64,000 nt of DNA from Bacillus sp. RO3 (GTDB lineage Bacteria > Bacillota > Bacilli > Bacillales > Bacillaceae_B), in the NCBI RefSeq assembly GCF_012911895.1, contig NZ_JAAXCV010000020.1, forward strand, positions 1-64,000, read 5' to 3'. Below are positions 7,462-16,565 of this stretch, in pieces; within the stretch, counting starts at the first letter, position 1, and each line of letters starts with the position of its first letter. The notes beneath the pieces are model-generated. The model was not told where the DNA came from and ran no database searches. It saw nothing but the letters and a program-made list of their open reading frames with translations. The position numbers and the translations under genes were made by a program.

Positions 7462-9183
7462 ATGAATGACCGCTATTTTGTGATGAGGGCCCACTTTCTG
7501 GAACGGGAAGTGAATGGAGAATGCTCCTTTAAATTGAAAGAGCTTGAGGAACGATGGTTTTGTTCAAGTAAGAATGTGAAAAGAATCCTGCATCAGCTCC
7601 AGGAGTCCGGAAGGCTTACCTACATTCCCGGTGCCGGAAGAGGGAACCCTTCAAAACTAACGTTCAGGGAGCCCTTTCAGAAAGAAGTAGAGGACTTCAT
7701 GAAAGACTGTATGGAAAACGGGAAGCTCGATCAGGCTGCACAACTCCTGAGACTTCCCATTCCAAAATCGTGGATCGCTAAGGCTTCCTCAGATATACGG
7801 GAGATGTTCGGTTATCATCAGGGTATGGAATCCAAGGATGTTCTCCATGCCTTTATCTCCAGGGACCTTACAACTCTTGACCCCCTGAAGGTATCGATCT
7901 CCTTTGAGTCCCATCTACTCGAGTACCTGGGAGATACCCTGGTCAAATATGATGAACGAAAAGACCGGATTCTTCCCCATATCGCTCACCACTTTGAGTC
8001 AGAGGGAAACAGGAAATGGACGTTCCATTTGCGAAAAGGGGTATTCTTTCATCATCAGGAAGCATTGACAAGCAAAGACGTGGCTTATACTGTTGAACGG
8101 ATCAAAACCAGCCGGGATTCCTCCCATCAATGGCTTGCAGAAGATATTGAGAAGGTGGAATGCCCCGGTCCTTATAAAGTAGTCATCACATTGAAGAAGG
8201 AGAATCCCTTCTTCTTACGGTACATTGCTTCCCCTCATTTCTGTATCCTTCCCTCCCGTTTTCCTTTCCATGAAGACGAATGGATCGGCACCGGCCCCTT
8301 TTCATTAAAGGAACGCTCAGAAAACAAATTGGTCCTGGAGGCATTTGACCGCTACTTTCTTCAACGGCCCCTCCTGGACGAGCTCCACTTTTACAAAGTG
8401 AGCCAGGATGCAGCGAACATTGTGGATTTCACTGTTCAGAATCCAACGAATGAAGAAGTGTTGAGCAAACACGAAATTGAAACTGGGTTCCGATTCCTGA
8501 TGTTCAATTTAAGGAGACAAACCGTCATTCAACATCCTTCCCTCAGAAAGGCCCTCTATCATTTAATGGATATCAACCGGATCGCAAGGGACCTTGGCTG
8601 GGAGCATTGGGTCGAAGCAAGCAGCTTTGTGAATGAGCGGTCCTCCCCCCAGAAGAAGGACCCTGAAGCCATTCAGTCCCTTTTGGACGAAGCGGGATAT
8701 GATGGTGAACCGATCAACCTATATCATATGTATTATCAAAAAGCTTTTAACGTGGCCGATTGGGTTAAAAGGCAGGGTGAAGCATATGGAATCAATTTCG
8801 TCCTCCATTCCTTTACGTTTCCTGACTTTTATCTTCGGGACATAGACAGGGAAGCAGACCTGATTTTCATGGGAGAAGTTTCTTCCCTCGATCCCCATAT
8901 GTCTTTCCTGGCTGCTTTCTATAACGATACCCTTCTATTCAGAAGGATGTTCCCACTTGATTCACTTAAATGGATCGATGAGAAACTGGAAATCTTCAAA
9001 AAGGAGGAAGCTGAAAACCGGGAAAGGATCATGGTTGACATCGAAGAGCATATACGTGAACACAATCTCTTACTCTTCCAGCATCATCCTATAAAGACAA
9101 GAACGTTTCACCCCATGATCAAGGATGTAAAATTCCACTCATTCGGGCATTTTGACTTTTCCAAGCTTTGGATTCCCGGGTAA
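7462..9183 (+). CDS. SgrR-family regulator with solute-binding domain, module 1
   Basis: A 573-residue protein with an N-terminal winged-helix part (about residues 1-70) and a C-terminal oligopeptide/sugar-binding domain of the SBP_bac_5 type (from about residue 115). SgrR of enteric bacteria has this layout and senses sugar-phosphate stress. No signal peptide is present, so the binding domain acts as a cytoplasmic sensor. I place the start at 7462, eight bases after AGGAGG; an in-frame ATG at 7435 would add MSPFRRSME. It is divergent from its presumed target, the MFS gene. Confidence 0.8.
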   Translation: MNDRYFVMRAHFLEREVNGECSFKLKELEERWFCSSKNVKRILHQLQESGRLTYIPGAGRGNPSKLTFREPFQKEVEDFMKDCMENGKLDQAAQLLRLPIPKSWIAKASSDIREMFGYHQGMESKDVLHAFISRDLTTLDPLKVSISFESHLLEYLGDTLVKYDERKDRILPHIAHHFESEGNRKWTFHLRKGVFFHHQEALTSKDVAYTVERIKTSRDSSHQWLAEDIEKVECPGPYKVVITLKKENPFFLRYIASPHFCILPSRFPFHEDEWIGTGPFSLKERSENKLVLEAFDRYFLQRPLLDELHFYKVSQDAANIVDFTVQNPTNEEVLSKHEIETGFRFLMFNLRRQTVIQHPSLRKALYHLMDINRIARDLGWEHWVEASSFVNERSSPQKKDPEAIQSLLDEAGYDGEPINLYHMYYQKAFNVADWVKRQGEAYGINFVLHSFTFPDFYLRDIDREADLIFMGEVSSLDPHMSFLAAFYNDTLLFRRMFPLDSLKWIDEKLEIFKKEEAENRERIMVDIEEHIREHNLLLFQHHPIKTRTFHPMIKDVKFHSFGHFDFSKLWIPG

Positions 9184-9189
9184 ATATAA

Positions 9190-9220
9190 GCGGGACTCCA
9201 TTTCCATCATGGAGTCCCGC
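9190..9220. terminator. Strong hairpin between convergent genes
   Basis: GCGGGACTCCA pairs with TGGAGTCCCGC (11 bp, 9-base loop) seven bases after the SgrR stop. No T-run follows on either strand, so it may be a weak two-way terminator or an mRNA 3'-end stabiliser. Confidence 0.65.
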
Positions 9221-9235
9221 AGTCTACTAATATCC

Positions 9236-9709
9236 TTATCCTACTATCGAATCGTATAATTCCACCCTCATATCACCGGGATGCTCCGGATCGTTCTCCT
9301 TCTCATATATTTCGAGATTCCAGCTCTCATGAGAACGGGTGTATCCTTCCTCTTCGATCCAGCGGTGCAGCTCTTCATACCTCTCCCTTATTTGATGATT
9401 GGGTCCTCTATGGAGGATGCTTGCATATCGTTGGGGAGGGATGGTCAAGGTCGTCATATTATCAGGGGTGTCTTCGTATTCCCTTACTTGCACACCGATC
9501 CAATAGCCGTCTTCTTCTGATGAAGGTGCCTCAACGATAAAGGCTCCTATCTGTCGGCCCGGGTGGAGGACGTGTTTGATTTCCCCCTCTCTTTCTTTCA
9601 GCCTTATCGCTGCCTTGGGAATTTCCTCCGCATACCTCTCCCCGGCACACAACACTCTGTATCCTATCAGTTTCAGTTCGGTTAATTCTTTTACAGATCC
9701 TTCATTCAT
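9236..9709 (-). CDS. GyrI-like / effector-binding domain protein
   Basis: A 157-residue stand-alone GyrI-like (SOUL/BmrR-C) domain, a fold that binds hydrophobic drugs or acts as a small-molecule sponge. It looks like a YdeE/AraC effector-binding domain without the DNA-binding part. The start at 9709 has the SD AGGAGT nine bases upstream; the frame is open for a further 49 codons upstream, but there is no better start. A 20-bp-period repeat lies about 180 bases upstream. Target unknown. Confidence 0.7.
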   Translation of the reverse strand: MNEGSVKELTELKLIGYRVLCAGERYAEEIPKAAIRLKEREGEIKHVLHPGRQIGAFIVEAPSSEEDGYWIGVQVREYEDTPDNMTTLTIPPQRYASILHRGPNHQIRERYEELHRWIEEEGYTRSHESWNLEIYEKENDPEHPGDMRVELYDSIVG

Positions 9710-9890
9710 TCTGTTATCACTCCTATATGGGGTTGTTCTTATGTATGTACTATTCAATAGTGCATGTAAGATTCCTCCCATTTTATTTTTTACTGATTTT
9801 AGCCCATAACTGACCATTTTCCTTAATAAAAAAAGATGAACAACGCAGTGACGCATCCTATTTGTGCCGATCGTTTCATATGGTTTAACG

Positions 9891-10013
9891 TTATTAATCC
9901 TCTTTCAGGTTTATTAATCCCGATAAAAAATTATTAATCCTCTTTCAAATTTATTCATTCCAACCAAAAATAAATTGATCCTGATTTAGAAACATCTATC
10001 CTCCTTGTCGAAT
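9891..10013 (+). repeat. 20-bp-period intergenic repeat, copy 2 (six units)
   Basis: Units begin at 9891, 9911, 9931, 9951, 9972 and 9992. Cores read TTATTAATCC three times, then TTATTCATTC, AAATTGATCC and ACATCTATCC. The variable 10-mers are mostly pyrimidine-then-A rich. The copy ends in TTGTCGAA, next to the terminator of the KinB-like kinase gene. It fills most of the gap upstream of the GyrI-like gene. Confidence 0.85.
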
Positions 10014-10024
10014 ATCCTTTACTC

Positions 10025-10055
10025 AAAAAAAGACCAGACGCTCCAACGTCTGATC
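10025..10055 (-). terminator. Terminator of the first KinB-like kinase
   Basis: CAGACG and CGTCTG pair across a 6-base loop, with outer GA/TC pairs. On the minus strand a run of seven Ts follows. Confidence 0.75.
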
Positions 10056-10057
10056 GT

Positions 10058-11314
10058 TCATTTCCTCTCGGCCCGGGGGAGCTCAATGACAAATTCCGTT
10101 CCGACGCCCTCTTCACTTTTCACCATGATTCTTCCATTAAAAGAACGGATGATTTGGAAGCTGACCATCATGCCGAGGCCCGTCCCCTTTTCCTTCAACG
10201 AATAATACGGTGATCCGAGACGGTCGATCTGCTTTTGGTCCATGCCTATCCCCTGATCCTTGAAGGTGATTTGGATCCTTTTGTCATCAAGGGGATGACA
10301 GGTGACCCAGACCGTACCGCCATTCGGCATGGATTCCACGGCATTTTTCAGGATATTGATCAGGGACTGGTTCAATTTTTGGGGATTGGCCTCGATCCAG
10401 CAGTCATGATGGATATCCGTTTTGATTTCCACCAGCTGATTGACGCTGAAGGTTTGAATGAGTGTGGCCAACCGCTGAACCTGTTCCCCTGCATTGATGA
10501 TTCCATTTGTGTTTACGGACGGTTTTCCAAAGGCTAAGAAATCGTGAATGATGTCGTTGGCCCGGTCCAATTCTTCAAGGGATATTTTAATGAATTCCTT
10601 CTTTCTGTGAGGGAGATCCGGCTCATCGAGAAGCTGTAGAAATCCACGTGTCACCTGCATGGGGTTCCTGATCTCATGGGCAAATACGCTGGTCAGCTCA
10701 CTGATGACCTTGAATTTCTCGGCATCCTGTACGTCCAGACGCAGTTGGTGGATCTCCCTGATTTTCTCGATCAGCCCGATGCAGAACCACGAAACCCCCA
10801 TCATAAAGAGCAGGTGTATGCTCTGCACCTTTATTGAATCAGGTGAGAAGCCGTTGAGCAGGCCTGATAAAACCATCCCCGTGAAGCAGTAAGCAAGGGT
10901 CAAGCTGATGGCCATCAGCACCTTTTTATCTTTATTTACACGGATAAACGTTTTTTGAACATACAGGATAACAGGAAGAAACAGAATTAATACAAGTACT
11001 GTCGTATATACCCCTGTGCTCATCCCGTGACAAAGCCGATACAGGATGATCAGGACAGAAAGAAAGATTCCCGGCCAGACCCCAAGGTATAAGGTGCCGA
11101 GTAAAAGGGGGATGAACCGGATATCCAGGCGTGCACCTTCCCCATACTCTACGGGAAAGGACATGCACAGGAGAATCGACATACCCCACAGGAGGGTCAT
11201 GATGATCTTGATCGTTTGATCTTTTTTCACCCGCTCCAGAATAAAGGTAAAATAACTGAATATCGGTATGACCATAAGGGTCAGCTGCAGTAAGAAATCT
11301 TTTAGTATGCTCAT
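10058..11314 (-). CDS. KinB-like membrane sensor histidine kinase
   Basis: A 418-residue kinase. Residues 1-180 form about six membrane helices with the LytS/5TM-type motif DIRFIPLLLG. A HisKA domain follows, with the phosphorylated His213 in FAHEIRNPM, then a HATPase domain with the N-box (NILKNAVE), G1 (DQGIGM) and G2 (GTGLGM). This layout is that of KinB-type sporulation kinases, which feed phosphate to Spo0F. No response regulator is adjacent, as expected for that group. A close paralogue lies at 49.1-50.5 kb. The start has a modest SD (GGAAAGG). Confidence 0.85.
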   Translation of the reverse strand: MSILKDFLLQLTLMVIPIFSYFTFILERVKKDQTIKIIMTLLWGMSILLCMSFPVEYGEGARLDIRFIPLLLGTLYLGVWPGIFLSVLIILYRLCHGMSTGVYTTVLVLILFLPVILYVQKTFIRVNKDKKVLMAISLTLAYCFTGMVLSGLLNGFSPDSIKVQSIHLLFMMGVSWFCIGLIEKIREIHQLRLDVQDAEKFKVISELTSVFAHEIRNPMQVTRGFLQLLDEPDLPHRKKEFIKISLEELDRANDIIHDFLAFGKPSVNTNGIINAGEQVQRLATLIQTFSVNQLVEIKTDIHHDCWIEANPQKLNQSLINILKNAVESMPNGGTVWVTCHPLDDKRIQITFKDQGIGMDQKQIDRLGSPYYSLKEKGTGLGMMVSFQIIRSFNGRIMVKSEEGVGTEFVIELPRAERK

Positions 11315-11484
11315 CGTTTTACCTTTCCCTAACTGTTCTATGTTTCTTTTATATTAGCAAAAAAAACAGGGAAGAGAGAGAATATTTTCACAATTCGGCA
11401 AAACAGCTCTGAAAGGATCAAATGAAAAGGTCGCTTTCTGATACAATAAGATGAGAATCTGATAAGAAAAGGAGAAAAAGACTC

Positions 11485-12174
11485 ATGACGGAATCTAGTG
11501 ATTGGAAAAATGGAGCGCATGGCCGTCCATTCATCACTTCTTTCAGCGGAGGAAAAGACAGCGTCTTAGCCCTCTATAAATCGATGAAGGTCGGAGAAGC
11601 GATGGGACTGATTGTGATGCTCGAAGAACAGGGGGAGCGCTCGAGATCCCACGGCATGCCTCCGGAGCTGATCCGAGCACAGGCGGAATCCATCGGCTTG
11701 CCTCTTTATAGCGCCCGTGCAAGTTGGGCAGATTACGAAAGAGAATTCATGAAGCTATTGGATAGGGCGAAGAAGCAGGGGGCTGAAGTGTTGGTAAACG
11801 GTGATCTCGATATGCCCCGCCATGGCTGCTGGCATGAAAAGGTGGCAGGAAAGGCTGGGTTAAAGCTCGGCATGCCCCTGTGGGAGATGGATCATCATGA
11901 AGCCGTGACGGAGTTCATCGATTTGGGCTTTGTCACGATCATTGTCACCGTCAATCTCTCACTGGGTATGCAGGAGGACGATTTAGGACGCATCTTAACC
12001 CACGAGTACATACAGGAGCTAGAATCCAGGGGGATCGATCCGTGCGGAGAAGGCGGCGAGTTCCATACCACCGTCCTCGACGGACCGATTTTCAAACGTC
12101 CCATCCCGGTCCGAAAGTGCGGGGTACTGAGGGACGGGGAGTATGCTTTTTTACCGTTGGAGCTGGAGCAATAA
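11485..12174 (+). CDS. Dph6-like ATP-dependent ligase (PP-loop)
   Basis: A 229-residue member of the diphthine-ammonia ligase-like N-type ATP pyrophosphatases. The PP-loop SGGKDS is at residues 21-26, and the family motif GEGGEFHT is near residue 192. Bacteria have no diphthamide, so its real reaction is probably another ATP-driven amidation. SD AAAGGAG precedes the start. A GNAT gene follows after 25 bases and is probably co-transcribed. Confidence 0.85.
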   Translation: MTESSDWKNGAHGRPFITSFSGGKDSVLALYKSMKVGEAMGLIVMLEEQGERSRSHGMPPELIRAQAESIGLPLYSARASWADYEREFMKLLDRAKKQGAEVLVNGDLDMPRHGCWHEKVAGKAGLKLGMPLWEMDHHEAVTEFIDLGFVTIIVTVNLSLGMQEDDLGRILTHEYIQELESRGIDPCGEGGEFHTTVLDGPIFKRPIPVRKCGVLRDGEYAFLPLELEQ

Positions 12175-12199
12175 ATTGAGAATGAAGAGGAGACTGTAA

Positions 12200-12733
12200 A
12201 TGGATATCATCATGAGGCAGGAACGCCCTGAAGACTATATCAAAACCGAAGAACTGACGAAAGAAGCGTTTTTACATGCGGAATTCAGCGACAAGAAAGA
12301 ACACCTCCTTGTAAAGAGATTGAGAACATCCGATGCCTTTATACCTGAGCTTTCATTGGTGGCTGTCGATCAGGAGGATGGTTTGGTCGGACACGTGCTA
12401 TTATCGAAGATCACCATTGCCCATGGTCACAATGTAACTGATTCTTTGGCACTTGCCCCGGTGTCGGTGTCCCCTTCCTATCAAGGAATGGGCATCGGCA
12501 GCCGGTTGATTCGTAAAGCCCTGGAAAAGGCGGAAGAGATCGGATATGCTTCGGTGGTTGTGTTGGGGCACAAAGACTATTATCCCAAATTCGGATTCAG
12601 GCGCGCGAGTTCATGGAATATAAGACCTCCCTTTGACGTTCCCGATGAAGTATTTATGGCCCTTGAATTGAAGGAGGATTCCCTTCGACATGCGCAAGGA
12701 GTCGTGCATTACCCAGAAGCTTTTACGGAATGA
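12200..12733 (+). CDS. GNAT N-acetyltransferase
   Basis: A 177-residue GNAT of the type that carries V-S-P-S-Y-Q-G-M-G-I-G as the acetyl-CoA pyrophosphate loop (about residues 93-103). The C-terminal YYPKFGFRRAS stretch is typical of the predicted YhbS-like group. SD GAGGAG is present. The pairing with the Dph6-like gene suggests a shared small-molecule substrate, but that is inference. Confidence 0.8.
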   Translation: MDIIMRQERPEDYIKTEELTKEAFLHAEFSDKKEHLLVKRLRTSDAFIPELSLVAVDQEDGLVGHVLLSKITIAHGHNVTDSLALAPVSVSPSYQGMGIGSRLIRKALEKAEEIGYASVVVLGHKDYYPKFGFRRASSWNIRPPFDVPDEVFMALELKEDSLRHAQGVVHYPEAFTE

Positions 12734-12737
12734 GAAA

Positions 12738-12768
12738 GAAGAGGTTGTCCCGGGACAACCTATTCTTC
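12738..12768. terminator. Bidirectional terminator, 20-bp perfect palindrome
   Basis: AGGTTGTCCCGGGACAACCT at 12742-12761 is self-complementary and is flanked by GAAG/CTTC. It separates the convergent GNAT and APH-like genes. Confidence 0.8.
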
Positions 12769-12781
12769 AAATCATCATGAC

Positions 12782-13573
12782 CTACACCCATTCTTTTCCG
12801 TGTTCACGAATGAAGGCAATATCCTTCTGGTAATGTTCAAGATGCCCTTCTTCTATCATGGTTTGGAAAGCACGATCGCCCTCCCCTGCTTTTCTTTTCA
12901 TCGTTTCGCATAAGCCTTCCAATCGACGGAGTACCATCTCCACATACCCTTCCTTCAGTCCCTCACCGTACGATTCAAAGAACAGGTCCACTCTTTTTTT
13001 GATTCGGTCTCTGTCCTTCAAGGAATCATAATAGACCGCTTCCCCTGTCTCGGAATGATGGACTCTGCTCAACGGGACGCATGTATAAAGAGTATAGGCG
13101 ATGTCCCAGAGTCTTGGACCGGGAGCAGCCATATCGAAATCAATGATCCCAACCGGCCTTTCCTGATTGAAGATAATATTGTACACGGCAAAATCATTAT
13201 GGCATATCACCTCAACTGGTTGAGGGGTGTTGTCTAAAGGTTTCCAGCTTTCGTCAATGGGAAAATCTCTCACAGCATCATGATAGCGTCTCAGCATCTT
13301 CCCAATTTCGTTTAACACGTCATTCGACCACATATAGTCTTTCAGGGGATAATTCCCTGCTTCCCCTTCAATGAAGGATAAAATCTCTCTTCCTTGTTCA
13401 TCCATCCCTAAATACCTTGGCGAATACGTGTATCCTTTCTTCTCCAGATGTTGTAACAGCTTATGGATCCTGGCACTGCCAGGCTTTACGTCCCGTCGAA
13501 CGGTATTTCCTGAACGATAGACGGTTGAGACATTTCCGCCGGTCAGGATTTCTTCGTTATCCTTGTGTGACAT
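12782..13573 (-). CDS. Aminoglycoside phosphotransferase (APH) family protein
   Basis: A 263-residue kinase of the APH/choline-kinase fold. The catalytic loop is HNDFAVYN (His125, Asp127, Asn132) and the metal-binding motif is IIDFDMAAPG (Asp145, Asp147). The N-terminal nucleotide loop TGGNVSTVYR (11-20) has the G-G-x-x-x motif. Such chromosomal members usually phosphorylate unknown small hydroxyl compounds rather than confer clinical resistance. The start follows AGGAAGGGG. It lies upstream of nothing obvious and probably stands alone. Confidence 0.8.
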   Translation of the reverse strand: MSHKDNEEILTGGNVSTVYRSGNTVRRDVKPGSARIHKLLQHLEKKGYTYSPRYLGMDEQGREILSFIEGEAGNYPLKDYMWSNDVLNEIGKMLRRYHDAVRDFPIDESWKPLDNTPQPVEVICHNDFAVYNIIFNQERPVGIIDFDMAAPGPRLWDIAYTLYTCVPLSRVHHSETGEAVYYDSLKDRDRIKKRVDLFFESYGEGLKEGYVEMVLRRLEGLCETMKRKAGEGDRAFQTMIEEGHLEHYQKDIAFIREHGKEWV

Positions 13574-13636
13574 GTGAGATCCCCTTCCTCTACAGCAATT
13601 ATTTCGTGGTAATAAAAACAGGATGAACCCTTTGTG

Positions 13637-14194
13637 CTAAAGCTGAAATTCCAGTTTGATCCTTTCCGCTGCTTCTTCTGCACTCAAATCCGTATTATTG
13701 ATCTTTATATAGTTCTCTTTCGTTATTTCACCTTCTATTGAATTCAGGCGTAGCTTGTCGAGGGAAGCGAGCAATCGTCTCTCAGAATCCTCCACATTGC
13801 GTTTAGTCGGTTTATGCTGCAGCCGGTTCGGTGTGGTATTCCGCTTCAGCCTCACCTCAAGGTCCGACTCTAACTCTACGAAGTACACTTCCGCCCCTTT
13901 TGATTCGAATATATTCGTGACCTTCTCAACCCACTTCCAGTCCTCTTCTTCGTTGAATGCCCACATGAAGGTGAAAATCATCCCGTATTGATCACTTTTC
14001 GAGAAGGCTTCAAAAATTTCTTCTCTCATCCTACTGCAAAGCCTCCACATTTCTTCACTAAATCCGAAGAAAGGCTGAAGCAGTTCAATGGTCATATGGT
14101 TATGAAACAGTTTTAAGTCTGTCGTTTTTTCTAATTCCTGGCCAACCGTCATTTTACCGACGGCTTGCGGTCCGAATAGCAGGATGAGTTTCAT
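13637..14194 (-). CDS. P-loop small-molecule kinase-like protein
   Basis: A 185-residue P-loop protein. The Walker A motif GPQAVGKMT is at residues 8-16, followed by a nucleotide-kinase-like layout with a conserved MWAFNEEED segment and an Arg-rich lid (KRNTTPNR). It resembles shikimate or gluconate kinase-type AAA_18 proteins found next to aminoglycoside kinase-like genes. The substrate is not recognisable. It ends 21 bases from the dehydrogenase gene upstream and probably shares its transcript. Confidence 0.7.
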   Translation of the reverse strand: MKLILLFGPQAVGKMTVGQELEKTTDLKLFHNHMTIELLQPFFGFSEEMWRLCSRMREEIFEAFSKSDQYGMIFTFMWAFNEEEDWKWVEKVTNIFESKGAEVYFVELESDLEVRLKRNTTPNRLQHKPTKRNVEDSERRLLASLDKLRLNSIEGEITKENYIKINNTDLSAEEAAERIKLEFQL

Positions 14195-14215
14195 TCCCTT
14201 GCCCCCCTGTTTGTT

Positions 14216-15151
14216 TTAATCCTTTTCATACCTCACCAACACCTTCAAAGGCTTGATCTTTCTTTCGCTGAGCTCTGCAAAACATTCGATCAGATCTTCG
14301 GATGAAATGGCATGCTCGAAAATCCTGGTTACATAAGGGGCATTGACCTGCTCCTTAAAAAACCATTCGGAATGCTTCCGGTAGTCCCAGCCATCACTGG
14401 ATCCGACAATCTTTAACTCCCTTTCGTAGAAGGCCTCATTAAGGAAAAATAAATCCTTATTGCCATCCGATAGAATACAAGCCTCTCCACGCTGCTTCAA
14501 TGATCGAAGGAGTGCCTGAAAAGCATCACTGCTTGCGGAACATTCCAAGCCGTAATCATATACTGCTTCAGGCACTTGTCCCCTGTCCCCATAGGTTTGT
14601 GTGGCCCCAAACGTATGAGCCACTGCCCGCCTGGATTCATCGGGCTCTAACACGTCAACACGCTCGACCTTCATATAGCTCTTTAGAAAGTGAAGGGTCA
14701 ACAGCCCCATGGTACCTGCACCGGTGACCAGGACCTTATCCTTCCTACGAGGCTTGAGCTTCAGCACACCCTTCCCTGCGTCACACGATAAGGTATTCAG
14801 GAGGGCGTGATCATAAGGAACATCCCCCGGCACCTTGACGACTTTATTCGCCTTGACCACGGCTGCCTGCTTGTGGCCATAGAATGCAAGCACATGATCC
14901 CCTGCTTTTATATCTGTGACACCTTCTCCCGTTTCCATCACCCTGCCATAGCTTTCGTAGCCGGTTCCCCTTGGATATCGGGGATTCTGATCGGTTACAT
15001 CAGACTCTTCATATTGCGGCATTTCTGCCCCGATGCTGATGGCCCCGGCAACAGTACGAATCAGGATTTCATCTTCCTTGATCCTTTTGATTTCTTCCTT
15101 CATCCATTCCAATTGCTTCTTTCCAGTTAACATGAGTGATTGTTGATTCAT
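14216..15151 (-). CDS. Zinc-free MDR-type dehydrogenase
   Basis: A 311-residue medium-chain dehydrogenase/reductase. The Rossmann motif VTGAGTMG is at 142-149 and GTGYESYG at 62-69 takes the place of the usual GHE motif. The catalytic-zinc cysteine near residue 40 is missing (SIGAE), so it probably works without catalytic zinc. The ATG at 15151 has only a weak SD (AGGGA); an ATG at 15190 is possible. It overlaps nothing and begins 16 bases after the CxxCxC protein gene. The reaction is unknown. Confidence 0.7.
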   Translation of the reverse strand: MNQQSLMLTGKKQLEWMKEEIKRIKEDEILIRTVAGAISIGAEMPQYEESDVTDQNPRYPRGTGYESYGRVMETGEGVTDIKAGDHVLAFYGHKQAAVVKANKVVKVPGDVPYDHALLNTLSCDAGKGVLKLKPRRKDKVLVTGAGTMGLLTLHFLKSYMKVERVDVLEPDESRRAVAHTFGATQTYGDRGQVPEAVYDYGLECSASSDAFQALLRSLKQRGEACILSDGNKDLFFLNEAFYERELKIVGSSDGWDYRKHSEWFFKEQVNAPYVTRIFEHAISSEDLIECFAELSERKIKPLKVLVRYEKD

Positions 15152-15167
15152 GGTTTCAGTCCCTCTA

Positions 15168-15515
15168 TCATGATTGGTTCTTACAGGCATACCTTCTCCC
15201 CATCGTAGAAGCTGAAAAGGTGATTCTGTATTTCCCACCAAGCTCCCCCTTGGTTCGATCCGTTACCTGTTGACCTTGCTTGTTATGTTCTTCTTCCATG
15301 GCAATACCATTTGGAATCAGCTGATCTAAGCTCCAATCGATCCACTTACCGTACTCAGATGCCCATTGTCCCCACTCCAGCTTCAACTCTTGTGATATGG
15401 GCATTTCTTCTATATCGAAATTGCAGCCGCATTCCGCGCACCAGAAAGGATCGGCCCCTACATCACCTTCCACGTTCATGGCGAAGGATTCATTCGGTTT
15501 ACAAAAACCATTCAT
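15168..15515 (-). CDS. Small protein with CxxCxC metal motif
   Basis: A 115-residue protein of unrecognised family. Cys26, Cys29 and Cys31 (WCAECGCNF) and Cys5 could bind zinc or iron. The C-terminal half is charged. I placed the start seven bases after the stop codon of the upstream GNAT gene; a start 11 codons earlier overlaps that gene. The order GNAT, this protein, dehydrogenase on one strand suggests one transcript. Confidence 0.6.
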   Translation of the reverse strand: MNGFCKPNESFAMNVEGDVGADPFWCAECGCNFDIEEMPISQELKLEWGQWASEYGKWIDWSLDQLIPNGIAMEEEHNKQGQQVTDRTKGELGGKYRITFSASTMGRRYACKNQS

Positions 15516-15522
15516 ACAACCG

Positions 15523-16092
15523 CTATTTCCCCGACTCTTCCTTTGCATTTATGTAGTAGATCAGATGATCCGTCCATTCACCGTGTTCATGGATAAACCC
15601 TTTCCTCACGCATTCAAACTCCATTCCCACATGTTCAGCTAGTTTGATAGAGGGAGCATTATCAAGATTGATATGAGCCTCGATCCGGTGGAACCCCAGT
15701 TCATGAAAGGCGAGATGCAAGGCTTGCTTCACTGCCTCTTTTCCGTATCCGTTCTTCCAGTGCTGATTGTGTATGGTGTACCCGATCCTTCCCCATTGGA
15801 AAGCATCTCTTTCGATCGTGGAGAAATCCACCATCCCCAGATGCGTGTTGTCCCCTTTTCTGAACACACCGAATATGTAGGCGATATCCTCCAAGGCCTG
15901 TTCCTGGTGTTTACTGACCAGCTGCTTAAACCACTCTTCCGTGCATTCAGTCATATCCATCTTTCCTACATCATGCCGGCTCAAGGAAGGGGACCTGCTT
16001 TCGAATTCATGAAGCCAGTTGGAATAATCCTCGACCTTCAATGGCCGTATCCGTAATCTTTCAGTCTCTGAAAACAACCTAAACTCTTTCAA
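15523..16092 (-). CDS. GNAT acetyltransferase, RimJ/RimL type
   Basis: A RimJ/RimL-like GNAT of 189 residues if it starts at the TTG at 16092, which has SD AGAGGTG five bases upstream. The frame is open upstream to another TTG at 16134, but that would overlap the next gene. Typical features are the start ETERLRIRPL, the loop NQHWKNGYGKEA that binds acetyl-CoA, and LDNAPSIKLAEHVGM. Such enzymes acetylate protein N-termini or drugs. Confidence 0.8.
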   Translation of the reverse strand: MKEFRLFSETERLRIRPLKVEDYSNWLHEFESRSPSLSRHDVGKMDMTECTEEWFKQLVSKHQEQALEDIAYIFGVFRKGDNTHLGMVDFSTIERDAFQWGRIGYTIHNQHWKNGYGKEAVKQALHLAFHELGFHRIEAHINLDNAPSIKLAEHVGMEFECVRKGFIHEHGEWTDHLIYYINAKEESGK

Positions 16093-16118
16093 CGAAACAC
16101 CTCTTCTATTTTCTGTCT

Positions 16119-16346
16119 CTACACTAAAAACCAAAGAACCAGACTTACTATCAGGATGATCACACCGATGGTTTTCTTATAAAACTGCACCCCGTATCCC
16201 ACCAAGAAAAGGAGAATGGCTCCCCACTTAAAGTGATAGGACACCCTGATGTCTTCAGCAATGTACCCGATCCAGGTAGCAAAAGCCAAGAACAATACCA
16301 GGAACGGGAGGAGGAGATTCATTCCTGCCCAGAGAAATCTCATCAT
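16119..16346 (-). CDS. Small three-helix membrane protein
   Basis: A 75-residue protein with about three membrane helices and little else. The start at 16346 is preferred because AAGGGAG lies six bases upstream. It precedes the GNAT gene with a 26-base gap. Family not recognised. Confidence 0.6.
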   Translation of the reverse strand: MMRFLWAGMNLLLPFLVLFLAFATWIGYIAEDIRVSYHFKWGAILLFLVGYGVQFYKKTIGVIILIVSLVLWFLV

Positions 16347-16565
16347 GTACATCTCCCTTACACGTCTTAGTCGTATAGCCTTGATACCAATTATTCCAAA
16401 TAGTGGTGATGGGGACAATGTTTTTTTCTCATTTGATGAAGAATGGACATGGATGAGTCAGTACACACGAAGGGATAGGAAATTTATGTTAAAATGAATG
16501 AAATAAGCAGGATTATAGTAAAACCTTTGTCAACCTTATTCTGTTTGTGAAAGGGGTTAAGAATA

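Noticed and set aside
9891-10013. CRISPR-like regular spacing in the 20-bp-period repeats
   Set aside because: The conserved part is only 10 bp, spacers are 10 bp, and no cas genes are nearby. The arrays do not have CRISPR dimensions.
16249-16497. 82-codon plus-strand frame before the Nudix gene
   Set aside because: It lies mostly opposite the small membrane protein gene and has no SD or domain.
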